Below, piece after piece: positions 13,215-24,009 of a stretch of DNA of 64,000 nt (the stretch's first letter is position 1; every line of letters begins with the position of its first letter). The position numbers were made by a program, and so were the translations under genes. This stretch comes from Anticarsia gemmatalis. Its lineage: Eukaryota > Arthropoda > Insecta > Lepidoptera > Erebidae. The notes under the pieces were generated by a model. That model saw only the letters and a program-made list of their open reading frames with translations, did no database searches and was not told where the DNA came from. The stretch spans positions 2,914,001-2,978,000 of the forward strand of contig NC_134745.1 in NCBI RefSeq assembly GCF_050436995.1, given 5' to 3'.

Positions 13215-14088
13215 TAGTGATGCCGCTCGATAGGCAAATATCGATAGACTACCGATAGTCTATCGATAGTGTGGCAATAGTGGGAATATCGATAGGACTA
13301 TCGATAGTATCGATAATATCAATACTATCGATCGTATCGATAGCTCAAAATGTGGTAATACTATTGACAACTTGCAATAGTATCGATACTATCGATAATA
13401 TTAAGCTTTAATCGTCACTATGCTATCGATACTATCGATACTATCGATGGTATTTTCGCCCTTGACAACTTTACTATCGATACTATCGATAGTATCGATA
13501 CTATCGATAGTTTTAGACTATCGATAGTTAAATAATTTTCGATAGTATTGATTAAGGTTTAATAGCAATATAACAAATGAGAAGGAGGAGTAACGCTGCT
13601 TTGTGTAATAGTAGTTTTGTAAATTTTGATATAGGCAATGTTGTTGTTATTTTTCAAAGGGCACAAGGCAACAACAACAGCAACAAAAACACAAAATACA
13701 AACGTTCTTCAATGGATGATAATGGATCTTGCGTAACTCCTTCTCTTATGTTATATTCCTATTAAACCTTAATCAATACTATCGAAATTTATTAAACTGT
13801 CGATAGTCCAAAACTATCGATAATGTCATAGTATCGATAGTAAAGTTGTCAAGGGCGAAAATACTATCGATACTATCGATAGTATCGGTAGCATAGTGAC
13901 GATTAAAGCTTTATATTATCGATAGTATCGATACTATTGCAAGTTGTCAATAGTATTACCACATTTTGAGCTATCGATACTATCGATAGTATCGATACTA
14001 TCGATACTATCGATAGCCCTTTCGATATTCTAACTGATTTCCAAGGTCAACTATCGATAGTATAACTATCGATAGTTGGGCATCACTA
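13215..14088. mobile_element. Foldback hAT-type element built of TATCGATA repeats
   Basis: Two arms of about 340 bp are inverted copies of each other, down to unique blocks such as CTCAAAATGTGGTAATACTA and TTCGCCCTTGACAACTTTAC that reappear reverse-complemented in the right arm. The termini TAGTGATGCC and GGCATCACTA are exact inverted repeats. The 8-mer TTTGAAAC flanks the element on both sides (13207-13214, 14089-14096), the duplication length of hAT elements. Most of each arm consists of overlapping TATCGATA/ACTATCGATAGT palindromes. The central spacer (about 13565-13765) has a 62-codon open frame with no recognisable domain; I do not regard it as a gene. TATCGATA is the consensus bound by the insect factor DREF, and CGATA is bound by BEAF-32, so the element may bring many binding sites with it. 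Confidence 0.85.
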
Positions 14089-14096
14089 TTTGAAAC

Positions 14097-15312
14097 TTTT
14101 ATAGCACACTAATGCATTTTTGACAGCTGTCAGCCGTCAGCCGTCAGAGGCCGAAGCGACGAGAGGCGGAACGGGGGACATAGGGACGAAGTAATCATTT
14201 CTTTAGTCGAGTATGAAATAGTATCATGGCATAGTACATCAATAGCAATTAGTTTTGATGACACAGACCATTCTTCATACGAGTAGGTTCACATGAATAT
14301 GCTGAATTGACGAAATTGAATAAAGTGAGCCGACTGTTTTTTTCTTGTATTGTATTATAATGTAATTAGATGTGCCTATAATCTATTCGATATTGTTTTG
14401 CTGTAGGCAATTCTACACGAGGCATACGTAAGCACTCAGATTCATGCCTAGTTGACCTTTTGTTTCTTTTTTGCAGAATGGGCAGAATAAGGTAGCCTAT
14501 CGTGTGAGCATTCCAACTTAGTAATTATAGTAATCAGTGTAATGTTCCAAAGTAAAATTATCTTAATTTATCGTCGTAATAACAGGTTTTGTACGCGTGG
14601 ATTTATTTATTTTTTCAACGGTTGATGCCGGTGGAATAATTTCATAGAAGTGGTTAACTAAATGGAGCGAATCATCGTTAATGTAGGTATAGAGATACTT
14701 CAAAGATTACAATAAGATATCTTTGCTTCCAACATTGTACTCTTCACTGTGAGTCATAGTTTGTAAGTTCGTGTATTCAAGCGTTTGCTTGTAAATTAGT
14801 TTGTTAGTAAGTACTAATAAACAACACAAAGTAATGGGTTCACGGCGGCCTATGCGCCCGCACCGGGTTATGTAGGTGTGCGTTGTCTCAGCTTTCTCCC
14901 AAAACGTGGGCGACAGCGCGCTCCCATTCATGATCCACTCGTGTTTACACCGAGCACACTATACGACACGATACTCGCTGATACCGAAACAAAAATAACG
15001 CGACACAAATCGATGGGAACGTATCGCGATAACGATTGTTTACCTGAGATTACAGCACATTCAAGGTAACCAACCTATGTAATGTTAGTAACTAACTTAA
15101 CCGTACTACGTTTACACTTCAATTTACTCGACAGACTCACAAGTTTAATCTCGTATTGAAACTCTGTTGACATTGAAAACAGTTACGCAAGTCGATGCAA
15201 CTTTCGTGCTAACAAAACGCAGCTCTATGTTTACCAGACTGAACTCACGTTCCCTGTCTTCCGACACAACAAAAAGCCGGGCGAGTGCCGCATTTAAGAC
15301 GGTCCCCCTTAC
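14097..15312. other. Intergenic or intronic, no gene recognised
   Basis: Short open frames overlap here on both strands, which reflects rising GC content rather than clear coding. Downstream of the candidate exon at 15313-15378 (on its strand) the sequence would be intron. Confidence 0.4.
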
Positions 15313-15378
15313 CTCTGTCGCACGAACGTATCCTGCGAGGACTACACAAGACAGCCATAGGTATATCCTCAAATGCAT
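15313..15378 (-). CDS. Candidate first coding exon of a secreted or membrane protein
   Basis: On the minus strand an ATG at 15378 opens 22 codons reading MHLRIYLWLSCVVLAGYVRA-TE, followed directly by the donor GTAAGG. The peptide has the layout of a signal sequence: a short basic start, a hydrophobic core (about residues 5-16) and small residues before a plausible cleavage after VRA. The exon ends in phase 0. It lies just inside a CpG-rich block that could be the promoter. No further exon is recognised to the left in 15 kb, so the rest of the gene would follow a large intron, beyond the window. The open frame also extends upstream to another ATG at 15423, giving a less signal-like start. Inferred from motif and context; the family is unknown. 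Confidence 0.4.
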
Positions 15379-15700
15379 CACAACAATGTGAACCGGACCG
15401 GTCGCACCAGCAGTATGACACAATCACACAATATAACACAGCACAAAACAATTTGCTGTTATGTTATTTCACTAACACCATACACTCGGGTCAAAATGAC
15501 GCGCGAATCGACATGCGGCGTCGGTTTGCGATAGTAGTAAACTGAGTGGCGCTTGGCACTCGGTTCACTGCGTTGAGGGCGCGCGCCCCGCACGCGGCCC
15601 GTTCGTAGCTAACTTCGCTCGTGTGGGTCGCGTTCGGTCGTCGCCCGATGGTCGATGGAGCTATATTTCGCGTCACGCACTCCTATTTATTACGTCGAAG
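15379..15700 (-). promoter_or_regulatory. CpG-rich promoter-like block
   Basis: This is the most GC- and CpG-rich stretch of the left third, with GAGGGCGCGCGCCCCGCACG at its core near 15575. It lies directly upstream (minus strand) of the candidate signal-peptide exon. Many overlapping short frames on both strands are a by-product of the base composition. Confidence 0.35.
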
Positions 15701-17385
15701 AATAATGGGCTACTCGTCGCGTTCACAAAAACAGGGCCTAATTCTCCCTATATTCGATCAACCGGCCTCCACCTTTGACTGGCTTACGCATTCCCACAAA
15801 GGAACTTGTTCTAAATTTGGTCACGGGCAAGACAGAAATATTATTTGCTAGGGCGACGACCGACTGTGTAACATTGAAGATACGTCGTCAAAACAAACAA
15901 GTCATGCGATAGCTATCTAAATGCGTCCACTACAATTTATTTCCCGTCAAGGCAATGAAGTAAGATAAAGTACCAAGGTTCCAATGACCAGTAATAGGCT
16001 CGATTGTTACAAATGGCATCTACCTATAATATAAACAATTTTTATGCGACCACTAGTTGGCGAGGTTGAAAGCGAAAGTGCTATTATAAGTTTTTGTATA
16101 ATGGTGTCTGCGAGTCAACGAAAGTAGAGTTGATTTTATTACAGCTAGGTGAGCTGGGATCGTCTGGGATACAGTAAGACTCGGAACTAGCGCCACCTGT
16201 CGACATTAACATAAACCATAATATCTAAAAGTATGGGCATACAGAGAAACTAAATTCTACTAAAATACTAAATTAATGATTTTCGACCATATCATAGTAA
16301 GAGTACTCGTATAGTTAAATAATATTTCATAGTTTTCGTAAATAAGTTGTCCTACGACTCTTGGGTTAAGTTACTAAGCGACGATGTTAAAAGATATCAA
16401 CATATTTCGCTAGATGGCGCTTTTGAAATTTCGCGATAAACATTATATTTATGAACACAAGTAACAAAACTTGTGTTATCTGATGAGTTGCTATTATTTA
16501 TCCATTTTAGAAAGTGTTTACTTCGGAACAACTAATATCCGAAAGTATAACATGCATTTAGCCTCACGTGATAATTAAATAGGTAGTTTTTTTTTTCAAA
16601 AAAGCTTGGAAAACAACGTTTTATTGGTAATAGGCACCAATGGCTAGTGACCAGATACAATAGTTCTCTCTAAAAACTTTCGTCACGATTAGAGTTCAAA
16701 GTTAAAAAAATATTAAGGTCTTAATTGCCTGTTATAAAATTGTTTTCTATTTTTTTATTAAGTAAATCACTGAACACACAGCTATATTCCGGCTTAAGTA
16801 TACTTATTGCTTCATGTAAGTACCGCAACAGCGAGGAGCTTAATTAGAAGTACTGAAATAGAAACAGCTGTAGCTTTGTGGCTATTTCTGTAACAAATGG
16901 TCGTATAAAGGCGATAGTTCAAACTCGGAGTTCAGTTACTTTCTAACACAAGATTGTAATGCAAATTGAATTAAGAGTTTTATTAGTTAAGTTTTTAATA
17001 TAAAAAGTTATTGTGTACATTGAATTATTGTTTATGTTTATAATATTAATCCCTTATAGTATCGAATTTTAGTATGATCATGGTTAATAGGCAAAGGCTT
17101 TTGTGCAGTGTCATGGGTCAATGTTGAAAATATTCCAATAATGGTATTTTTGAGCGTGTTCTATGTTTGATAGCCTAGAGACTGCGTAAGTAATCTAGTG
17201 ACTCGTGTCTAGTTTGTTGTAAGATGACCATGTGTGCGTATTTTCGTGTATGACACTGTAAATACTCTACTCTTAGCAATGTTAACACTAGAGTTTTCTA
17301 GACGATGTTCCTATGTGTAACAATTACTATTGGTACTATTCTTCAAACTACTGACTAAAACTACTTAGAACTGAATGTTTAAAAT
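15701..17385. other. Intergenic, nothing recognised
   Basis: No open frame with recognisable domain, no RNA gene and no clear repeat. It separates the CpG-rich block from the 3' end of the IF1 gene. Confidence 0.4.
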
Positions 17386-17592
17386 TTTATTTCCAAGCTA
17401 CAGGTACATACAAAACACTACTAATCACATTAATCGGTTTAAAACCATTCAATAAAATACATATTTTATGAGAACATATAATTGTTGTTCAAACCTCTAA
17501 CGACTAAACAAAATAAAAGCAAAAACTCTTCTTAAAAACATAATTGAGTAACCATCGATGTTAAGTTTTCCCGCTTAAAATGACGTGCTAGT

Positions 17593-20288
17593 TTAGTTTT
17601 TCTTTTCAATGTCTGCCATTTGTTCCTTGTGGCGACGGATGGCGTCTTCGTGGCGTTTGATCTGGTCCTCATGGAAGTTGATCTCCTTGCCCAAGTGTCC
17701 CTTCAGGCTCTCGAGCTGCTCCTTTTGCTGAAATTGGAAAATGATAACATCAGCATCAATATGTTCAATAAGGTTTTAGTAAGTTTAAATAAGACTTTTA
17801 AATGATGGTAAGTTTTAGATGGTGTCAAATACACTGTAAGTTTAGTACAACAGATATGGCCAAGGCATCTTAGGCAAGAATTCTCCTATTATATTGAATT
17901 ATTTTATTCTACAAGATAATATGTTCCTGCAATTGAACAAAAAATAGTTTATTTTTGTATGATGTAGGCATAAATTTTGCACAATCTAATTCCCATGTCC
18001 CTTTGTCTCAATAAGGAGTTAGTCTTGACTCTATACCCAAGCTATTAGATTACTAAAATGTGTGTTAACATTTAAAAGAAACATCATGTTTGAAATAAAT
18101 TGAGTATTGTTATGTTATCAGCTTCAATATAAAAGTGTAACAATGTCAATGATAAACTTGGCTATTACATTAACAACAAATATATATATAAGCATAAAAA
18201 TAAACATTTGTTTCACATACAATGATTCTTTTTACATTACATTGGTCTTTGGTATTGTTTGAAAATTGAGCAACTTTCATCACATCAAGAATTTGGATTT
18301 CATCCAAGACTTCCTCTACTACATTCCTTTACATACAAACAATTAAGAACAATTCTACTATTAGGTGAAAATAATAAGCAACAAATAGTATGAGCAGTTA
18401 TTGCTAATCAATTTGACAAGGAACATAATCACTGGTTATCTCATTCCTAATAAACAGTTACTAAATAAATAGTTTTCAATTAACTCTGAACTTTATTACT
18501 GTGTGATTAAATTCATTATCAGTTGAACAAAGAGCAATAAGGTATGCACTAACTAAGAAATTTAAGTTCTTATTAGAGTGGCAGGTCAGCATAGGAATTT
18601 CTTTCTATATACCACACATACACACTCTAGTGGCATGTAAGCAAATGACAAGCGGTAAATATGGCCTATGGTAAACTGCAATGCGCATTGATTTAATAAG
18701 GTACACCAATCCAAAAATTTAGTACATTTTAAAACAGTATATCATAAAATCATTATGATTTTATACCTTCCTGTAGAAGTACTCCTCCTCACGACCAGCC
18801 TCCATCTTGCCGAAGGCACCACCTGCCTCGCGGATAGAGCCACCGCCACCGCCACCCCTGCCAGCACCGCTACCGGGCTCTCCACTGTACATTCTGAAAT
18901 AGAACAGAACATATAACATTATGATTGCATACTTATATTTTAATTGTCATTACCGTCTGATTACACATAATTTTAAGGAATGATTTTATGTATCTTTTGA
19001 TAATTCAACTTTAACCGATTCGTTGCGACTTACGTTTTCGTAAACTTCTAGCTGTGGCGGCAAACAATGTATTCAAAACAAATAAAGCTTTAGTTTGAAA
19101 GCACCTCATGAAATCTCAATTTGAGCGAGTTATATAATATTTAAAAAAGGACACGCCTCTCGTGTCATACGCCATATATAAAAGAATTGAATGGCACGCC
19201 CGTCGTGCCATCCGCAACGAATCGGTTAATACACCTATTTCCATTTATGATATTTAGGAGGAAAAATAGTTTTGAAAGAGTTTGATTAAAGCACCATGTG
19301 TTTCTCTATGCCTATATCCTCTAGCTAAAATGTCAAATATAATATGAACACAATTAATATTTTAGTAATTGACCCAACAAAATATCTTTATCTTAAGATA
19401 AGAACTTGTTTGTTTTCACAACAGATCATCGTTTTGCATCATTTCTATTTTTGCATGTGTGACAATACCTTTTGTAAACAAGGTGCTAGAATTAGCAAAT
19501 GACAATCATGTTACAAGTTAATAAGTATGAAATAGAAAACGTACATAATATGAGAAATCATTGCACAAAATTATCATTGGTTTGACTACAATTAAAGCAT
19601 TTTTTTAACATAATAGCCAAAGAGTAAGAAGAAAATATTACAAACTTCTTGTTGTTAAGATTGAGGTGACAGTTATTTTGTAAGCTACAGTGGACAGAAC
19701 TCAGTGGATTTCCACAATAAAATTAGTAAAAATTATAATAATAAAAACCTTGTTGAGTTATTTCCCTCATCTCAACAGAGAAGTTATCTTTTCAATTCAT
19801 TACACAATTTTTTGTTTTTATATCAAACAAAGATTAAAAATTCAAGATCAAACAAAAGTCAGAGCCAATATACTCTAGTATCTAGTTCAGAGTAAACTTA
19901 CCTTGTAGATAAGAAAATAAGAAAAATAAATAAACAACAGATGCTACTACACCACAGATTAGTTAGCAAGTGATAGCTCAGACAAAGAGTAATGCAAGAA
20001 GACGAGAATAGATAGTGAATCAATGACCTGGGTCATGTGCAGTTTAGTATAAGTTTTTATGCATATATAGAGCTGCGTAGTCATTCTAGATGAAGCATAG
20101 ATCAATGACAAATTGACAAGACATTAAAGACTCATCCGTCATCAACCTCTTGATGTATCATTTACTTTTTTAAAACTACTCTTCATGAAACTTCACGAGG
20201 TTGCGTAACCTGACAAGCCGGTATTGTATTCTTACCTTACACTAACAAGTGCGCGTGACAGAAGTGCCCTGGACCTTGTAATGCTCAT
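17593..20288 (-). CDS. ATPIF1: Mitochondrial ATP synthase inhibitor factor 1 (IF1)
   Basis: Three coding exons on the minus strand: 20288-20236, 18893-18767 and 17727-17593 (315 nt, 104 aa). Exon 1 encodes MSITRSRALLSRALVSVR, a basic and hydroxylated mitochondrial presequence. Exon 2 encodes the glycine-rich linker (GAGRGGGGGGSIREAGGAFG) and the start of the inhibitory helix (FGKMEAGREEEYFYRK). Exon 3 gives a histidine-rich, highly charged coiled coil (GHLGKEINFHEDQIKRHE and on) ending EKKN. This is the classic IF1 layout: the N-terminal helix blocks the F1 catalytic interface when matrix pH falls, and the coiled coil and histidines control dimerisation. Length fits insect IF1. Exon 1 ends in a tandem donor, GTAAGGTAAG; only the second GT keeps frame with exon 2. 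A minus-strand AATAAA lies at 17391-17386. Identification is firm on motif grounds. Confidence 0.95.
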
Positions 20289-20737
20289 GATTTAATAAAT
20301 TAAATTAAATACTAGTTAGAATATCAAACTCGTGTAGGTCCTATAGAAAAATTGCGAAGATTATTTTTTTTTTAGAAAAATGACGTTTATCAACTGGAAT
20401 CCATAGACAATAGAATATAATATCAATATTTTTGTTATGGCTGAAACAATGCCTTTTAATCCGCTTTTTTGTGAATTTTATACACTGATTTGGGTAATTA
20501 TATACCTCATAAACTACTGGCGAATCGGTTTATCTATAAGGACACATATATATAAAATAAACTAAAGATTTTTTTTCTATGGTAAAAAAAAACTTAACTA
20601 CCTATGTCATAAATGGATGGTAACTAAAGAGCGGGAATATTTGAATTTTTTGGATGGAATGTTGTCTTTGACAATTAAATTATTTGATGAGAATATTAAC
20701 AAATAGCAGTATCTAAATTACAATTATTGAACAAAAA

Positions 20738-22167
20738 TTATATAAGAAAATCATATACACACAACATCTCTTGCTTTTTCACCCAAAGGACATGCTTCAA
20801 TTTTTGTTCTGCTATTATTTTGTTCAACTCAGCTGTTTCTCTCATTGCCCTAATGACTTGCCTTTCTTCTTTCAAAGAATCCATCTTTAGCTGTTTTTCT
20901 GCTGCAGTAAACCTAGGCAATACAAGTAGTAGCTTAGTACAAGGTTGACAGTGATGATTAATTAACATATTATTTAGCACTTCATAAACTCACTGAAAGT
21001 ATTCTTGCAATTCCCTATGAAAGGGATTAAAAAATGTATTGGTAGTATCATCCAAAGGAAGTCTCTCAGTCATAGCCGAAGCATGTCTTTTATTGTGACT
21101 GTTATTATCACACTTATTGGAATTATCTTCTTCTGTCACTTCATAGTCATTGGCATCAGATACTGATGATGTAGATGACTCCAGCTGACTGGTGGTTATT
21201 GTGGTCATATTAGAACTATTGGTTTTATTTTGTAAATTATCCATCTCCACAGAGGTAGAATTTGTATTTAAACCACTGCAACTAGGCTGGTTAACTTCCC
21301 TAAAATTAAAAATAAATAATTTAAATGTCATATTCTAATCAAAGTATTGACAACTCAAATGTTATATTTTAGGCTAATAGTGTAGTAAATTAAACAAAGC
21401 ATTGTACAAATTGTAACTTATCATCATAAATTAAAGTACAAAATATAATGAGTTGACCTATGGTTATGAAAAAATATTACCCCCTATGTAAACATTGCAG
21501 TTGACAGAAACAATAATATCCTGATACAAAAATACTTGAGCAATTATTAATGTACTACAAATCAACTACAAAATGTAATAAAGTTATTAAATATATCAGA
21601 GGTAGGTAATTTAATGAAACTTGGCACTTACTCTTCAATATATTCTGTTTTTATCTCAACATTAGTTGTCATTGACGTTTCGTTCGAATTTTCATTTTCA
21701 TTTCGAAGCACACCATCTTTTATCAGTTCAATAATATTACAAACTTCGAGAGACAATCGAGAATAATTTTGAAGCATAGGTCCGTTAAGCGCTATTTCTT
21801 CGCGGGCTATTCTTTTCATATTCTGCCATTGTGTTTTCACTTTCTTCGTAGAGCTACCAGTAAATTTATTGCCGAATTTTGCCGATAGCGCGCGTAAAAT
21901 TTCGTTCCATGCAACATCCTTTTCTTCATAATGATTTGGACCGTTGTTAGTCTTAGTGACGACGACATCTTTGCGTTGTTTAATTAATTCAAGGAGATAC
22001 TGTTTTTCTTCGAATGACCAGTTCGGAGTCCGGAGCCGTCTGTTGTTATTTATCTTTATAATCTTCCCCATCTTTCCGCAAGTATCCTGATGAGGAAGAT
22101 GATTAATCTTTTGCAACGATTTGTTGCAAACAATGCACTCGACGTCCAATATTACCGGGTTCCACAT
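20738..22167 (-). CDS. Myb/SANT-like DNA-binding domain protein
   Basis: Three coding exons: 22167-21632, 21299-20994 and 20912-20738 (1017 nt, 338 aa); all splice sites are GT-AG and phases agree. Residues 10-31 hold a Cys-X2-Cys, His and Cys arrangement (CIVCNKSLQKIN then HLPHQDTC) that could bind zinc. Residues about 44-140 form a Myb/SANT-like domain of the Zeste/MSANTD type: a basic start, NWSFEEKQYLLELIKQRKDV, AWNEILRALSAKFG and VKTQWQNMKRIARE. The middle is an acidic, Ser/Thr/Asn-rich linker ending DDTTNTFFNPFHRELQEYFQ. The C-terminal exon is a charged heptad-like helix from about FTAAEKQLKMDSLKEE onward, a probable coiled coil for self-association. Such proteins are usually nuclear; targets are unknown and some derive from transposase-associated genes. 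It lies 450 bp upstream of IF1 on the same strand. Confidence 0.85.
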
Positions 22168-23756
22168 TTAAAAACAATCGACGAGCGGAAACGAGTGAAA
22201 AAATTTGACAGGGTATAGACAGCTGCGCTGCTAATTAGGTACTGTTTAAAAACCTATTTCGAAATGAACTTCGTTATAAATTATTTTTTTAAATTATCGA
22301 ATTTGTGAGAAATAAATGAATCAATAAACTTCTATCTATGAGGCGATGCCTCATACATGATATTGTTATTACTTTACTAGGTAGGTATAAAAAATCGTTT
22401 CGCGATAGCTAATTTTGACTGTAATAATATATTCTTCTCAGATTGACGCGCGATTTTGAATTCTGTCGAGGTAGATACCTACCTACCTACCGATAACTAT
22501 TAAATAAAAATTCACTAGCAAAGAAAGTTACCAACTCTTTCTTAAACATAATAATTATTAATAATATAATAGTAATTCGAGTTTTTAACACTTAACTATA
22601 TTATTTGTCTACATTCATCTATACCTAGTAATCGTCGTAATCAAAGTGAATTATTTTTAGAGGCATTAATCTTAATTTCAGGATGGCAACGCTCGCGCAA
22701 ACAACATTTCAAGATCATTACTTTAACTTCAAAGTAAGTAAGGGATTTTTATCGATTATTAATTTAATCATCTAATTCTTCGAATGTAGTATAACTTTCC
22801 ATCTCAATCATCTTGTCAACTCTCCTCAAGTTGATAGTTGTTTGTTGTTTAGTATAAAATGAGTGTAGGTACCTACCTACCTACCTACCTACCTACCTAT
22901 TATAAATTAAGTTTCATGTCGGATGTTAGTTAATGTAAACCTAAGTCACCATTGATGGTTAGATGTATCTTTAGAAGTTATCCTTGACTGCCAAGCCAAG
23001 CTAGGTATCATATAATCTTACCACACACACGTTATTATACCCGATGATACACCACATGGTAACTTACGTGCAAGTAAAGAAATCATCCTATTAGTTCCAT
23101 ACGCGACCAATAGATGGTGTTAGATGTAGCGTAAAATGTATCCATAGAACATAAACTCTATAAAAATATTAGGTAGGTAGGTACCTAAGAAGGTCTTAGT
23201 TTATTCATCAGTCTAGTTTGACTCTGCTACTAACTCTACCAGTAGGTAGGTATTTCAAAGAAACTGTTAATTTTTATGTAACTACTTAAGTACTAGAAAC
23301 TTTAACTATTTAGGTACAAATAGTCAAGGAAGTAAAATATTGGACGATGTTGAAGAATTCGAATTTTGTTAAGGTTTAGTAGGTACATATTTATTATTTA
23401 CTAAATTCAAATAGAATTATTTCGGGACCCTATACATTCTACGTGGAAGCTTTCCGCGATGGACTTATCTCTACACTGAATTAGATATTTGAATAAGTAA
23501 CAGCAAAAAAATCTATATCATTACAATCGGATAGAATACAAGTAGGAACCGGTGAATATTAACAATCTTATTTAAAATACTTATTAATTCAGCATAATTG
23601 TGTGAAACGAGTTTGCAAATCGCTACGCGCGAAATCGTTCTTTTGGTTTTAAAGTTCCCGATAGTGCACGCGTTTTAATACTCATTTTAAACTAAGTATT
23701 ATCGCACTAAGTATTGTAATTAGCTATCATTTATGATTCTTCTCATTATTAAATTG
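22168..23756. promoter_or_regulatory. Divergent intergenic region between SANT gene and ok-like gene
   Basis: Holds the upstream region of the minus-strand SANT gene and, at its right end, the candidate TATA promoter of the rightward ABCG gene. It includes an ACCT microsatellite. Nothing else is recognised. Confidence 0.4.
22871..22902. repeat. ACCT tetranucleotide microsatellite
   Basis: About eight tandem ACCT units without interruption. Shorter AGGT/ACCT clusters occur nearby (22476-22491 and about 23173-23187). Confidence 0.9.
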
Positions 23757-23764
23757 TATAAAAG
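23757..23764 (+). promoter_or_regulatory. Candidate TATA box
   Basis: TATAAAAG on the plus strand, with a possible start site 30-45 bp downstream (TTCAAGT near 23787 or CCAGTC near 23801). It precedes a stretch without long open frames that ends in a strong donor at 24010, so it may drive the 5' untranslated exon of the rightward ABCG gene. Confidence 0.4.
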
Positions 23765-23787
23765 TGAGGGAATTAGAAGCACTCTTT

Positions 23788-24009
23788 CAAGTAATTAAGC
23801 CAGTCGCATGTAGAGGCTCCGTAGCGAAGCACGTTCGTCGTTTGAATTTTAAACTCATTGAGTGACCTTTATAGTTTTTTTTCTACATTTTCTTTTTTTT
23901 AAATAGTGTTTATATCTGTTGTGTGTTATCGGATCATAAACTGAGTGAAAATAATTAAAAGTTCTTGAAATCAGTGCTTTCAAGAAATCAGTTTTCATAA
24001 GTTTTATCG
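23788..24009 (+). other. Candidate non-coding first exon of the ok-like gene
   Basis: The stretch ends GTTTTATCG followed by the donor GTGAGT at 24010. The first coding exon at 30285 is preceded by a good acceptor (TCTCTCTTTCCAG, ending 30253), which implies at least one upstream non-coding exon. This is the best candidate within the window and would leave a 6.2-kb first intron. Only transcript data can confirm the link. Confidence 0.35.

Noticed and set aside
13577..13765. 62-codon frame in the centre of the foldback element
   Set aside because: Low-complexity Asn/Ser-rich sequence in the spacer of a mobile element, with no domain.
13221..14080. CRISPR-like or satellite array of TATCGATA units
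   Set aside because: Units overlap, spacing is irregular, and the array is mirrored in two arms of one transposable element in an insect nuclear genome.
14707..15851. Several overlapping open frames on both strands (60-90 codons)
   Set aside because: They overlap each other in conflicting frames and follow the CpG-rich composition; only the signal-peptide exon is supported by a splice site.
19690..19895. Two overlapping 60-codon plus-strand frames in the IF1 intron
   Set aside because: AT-rich intron sequence, with overlapping frames and no recognisable features.
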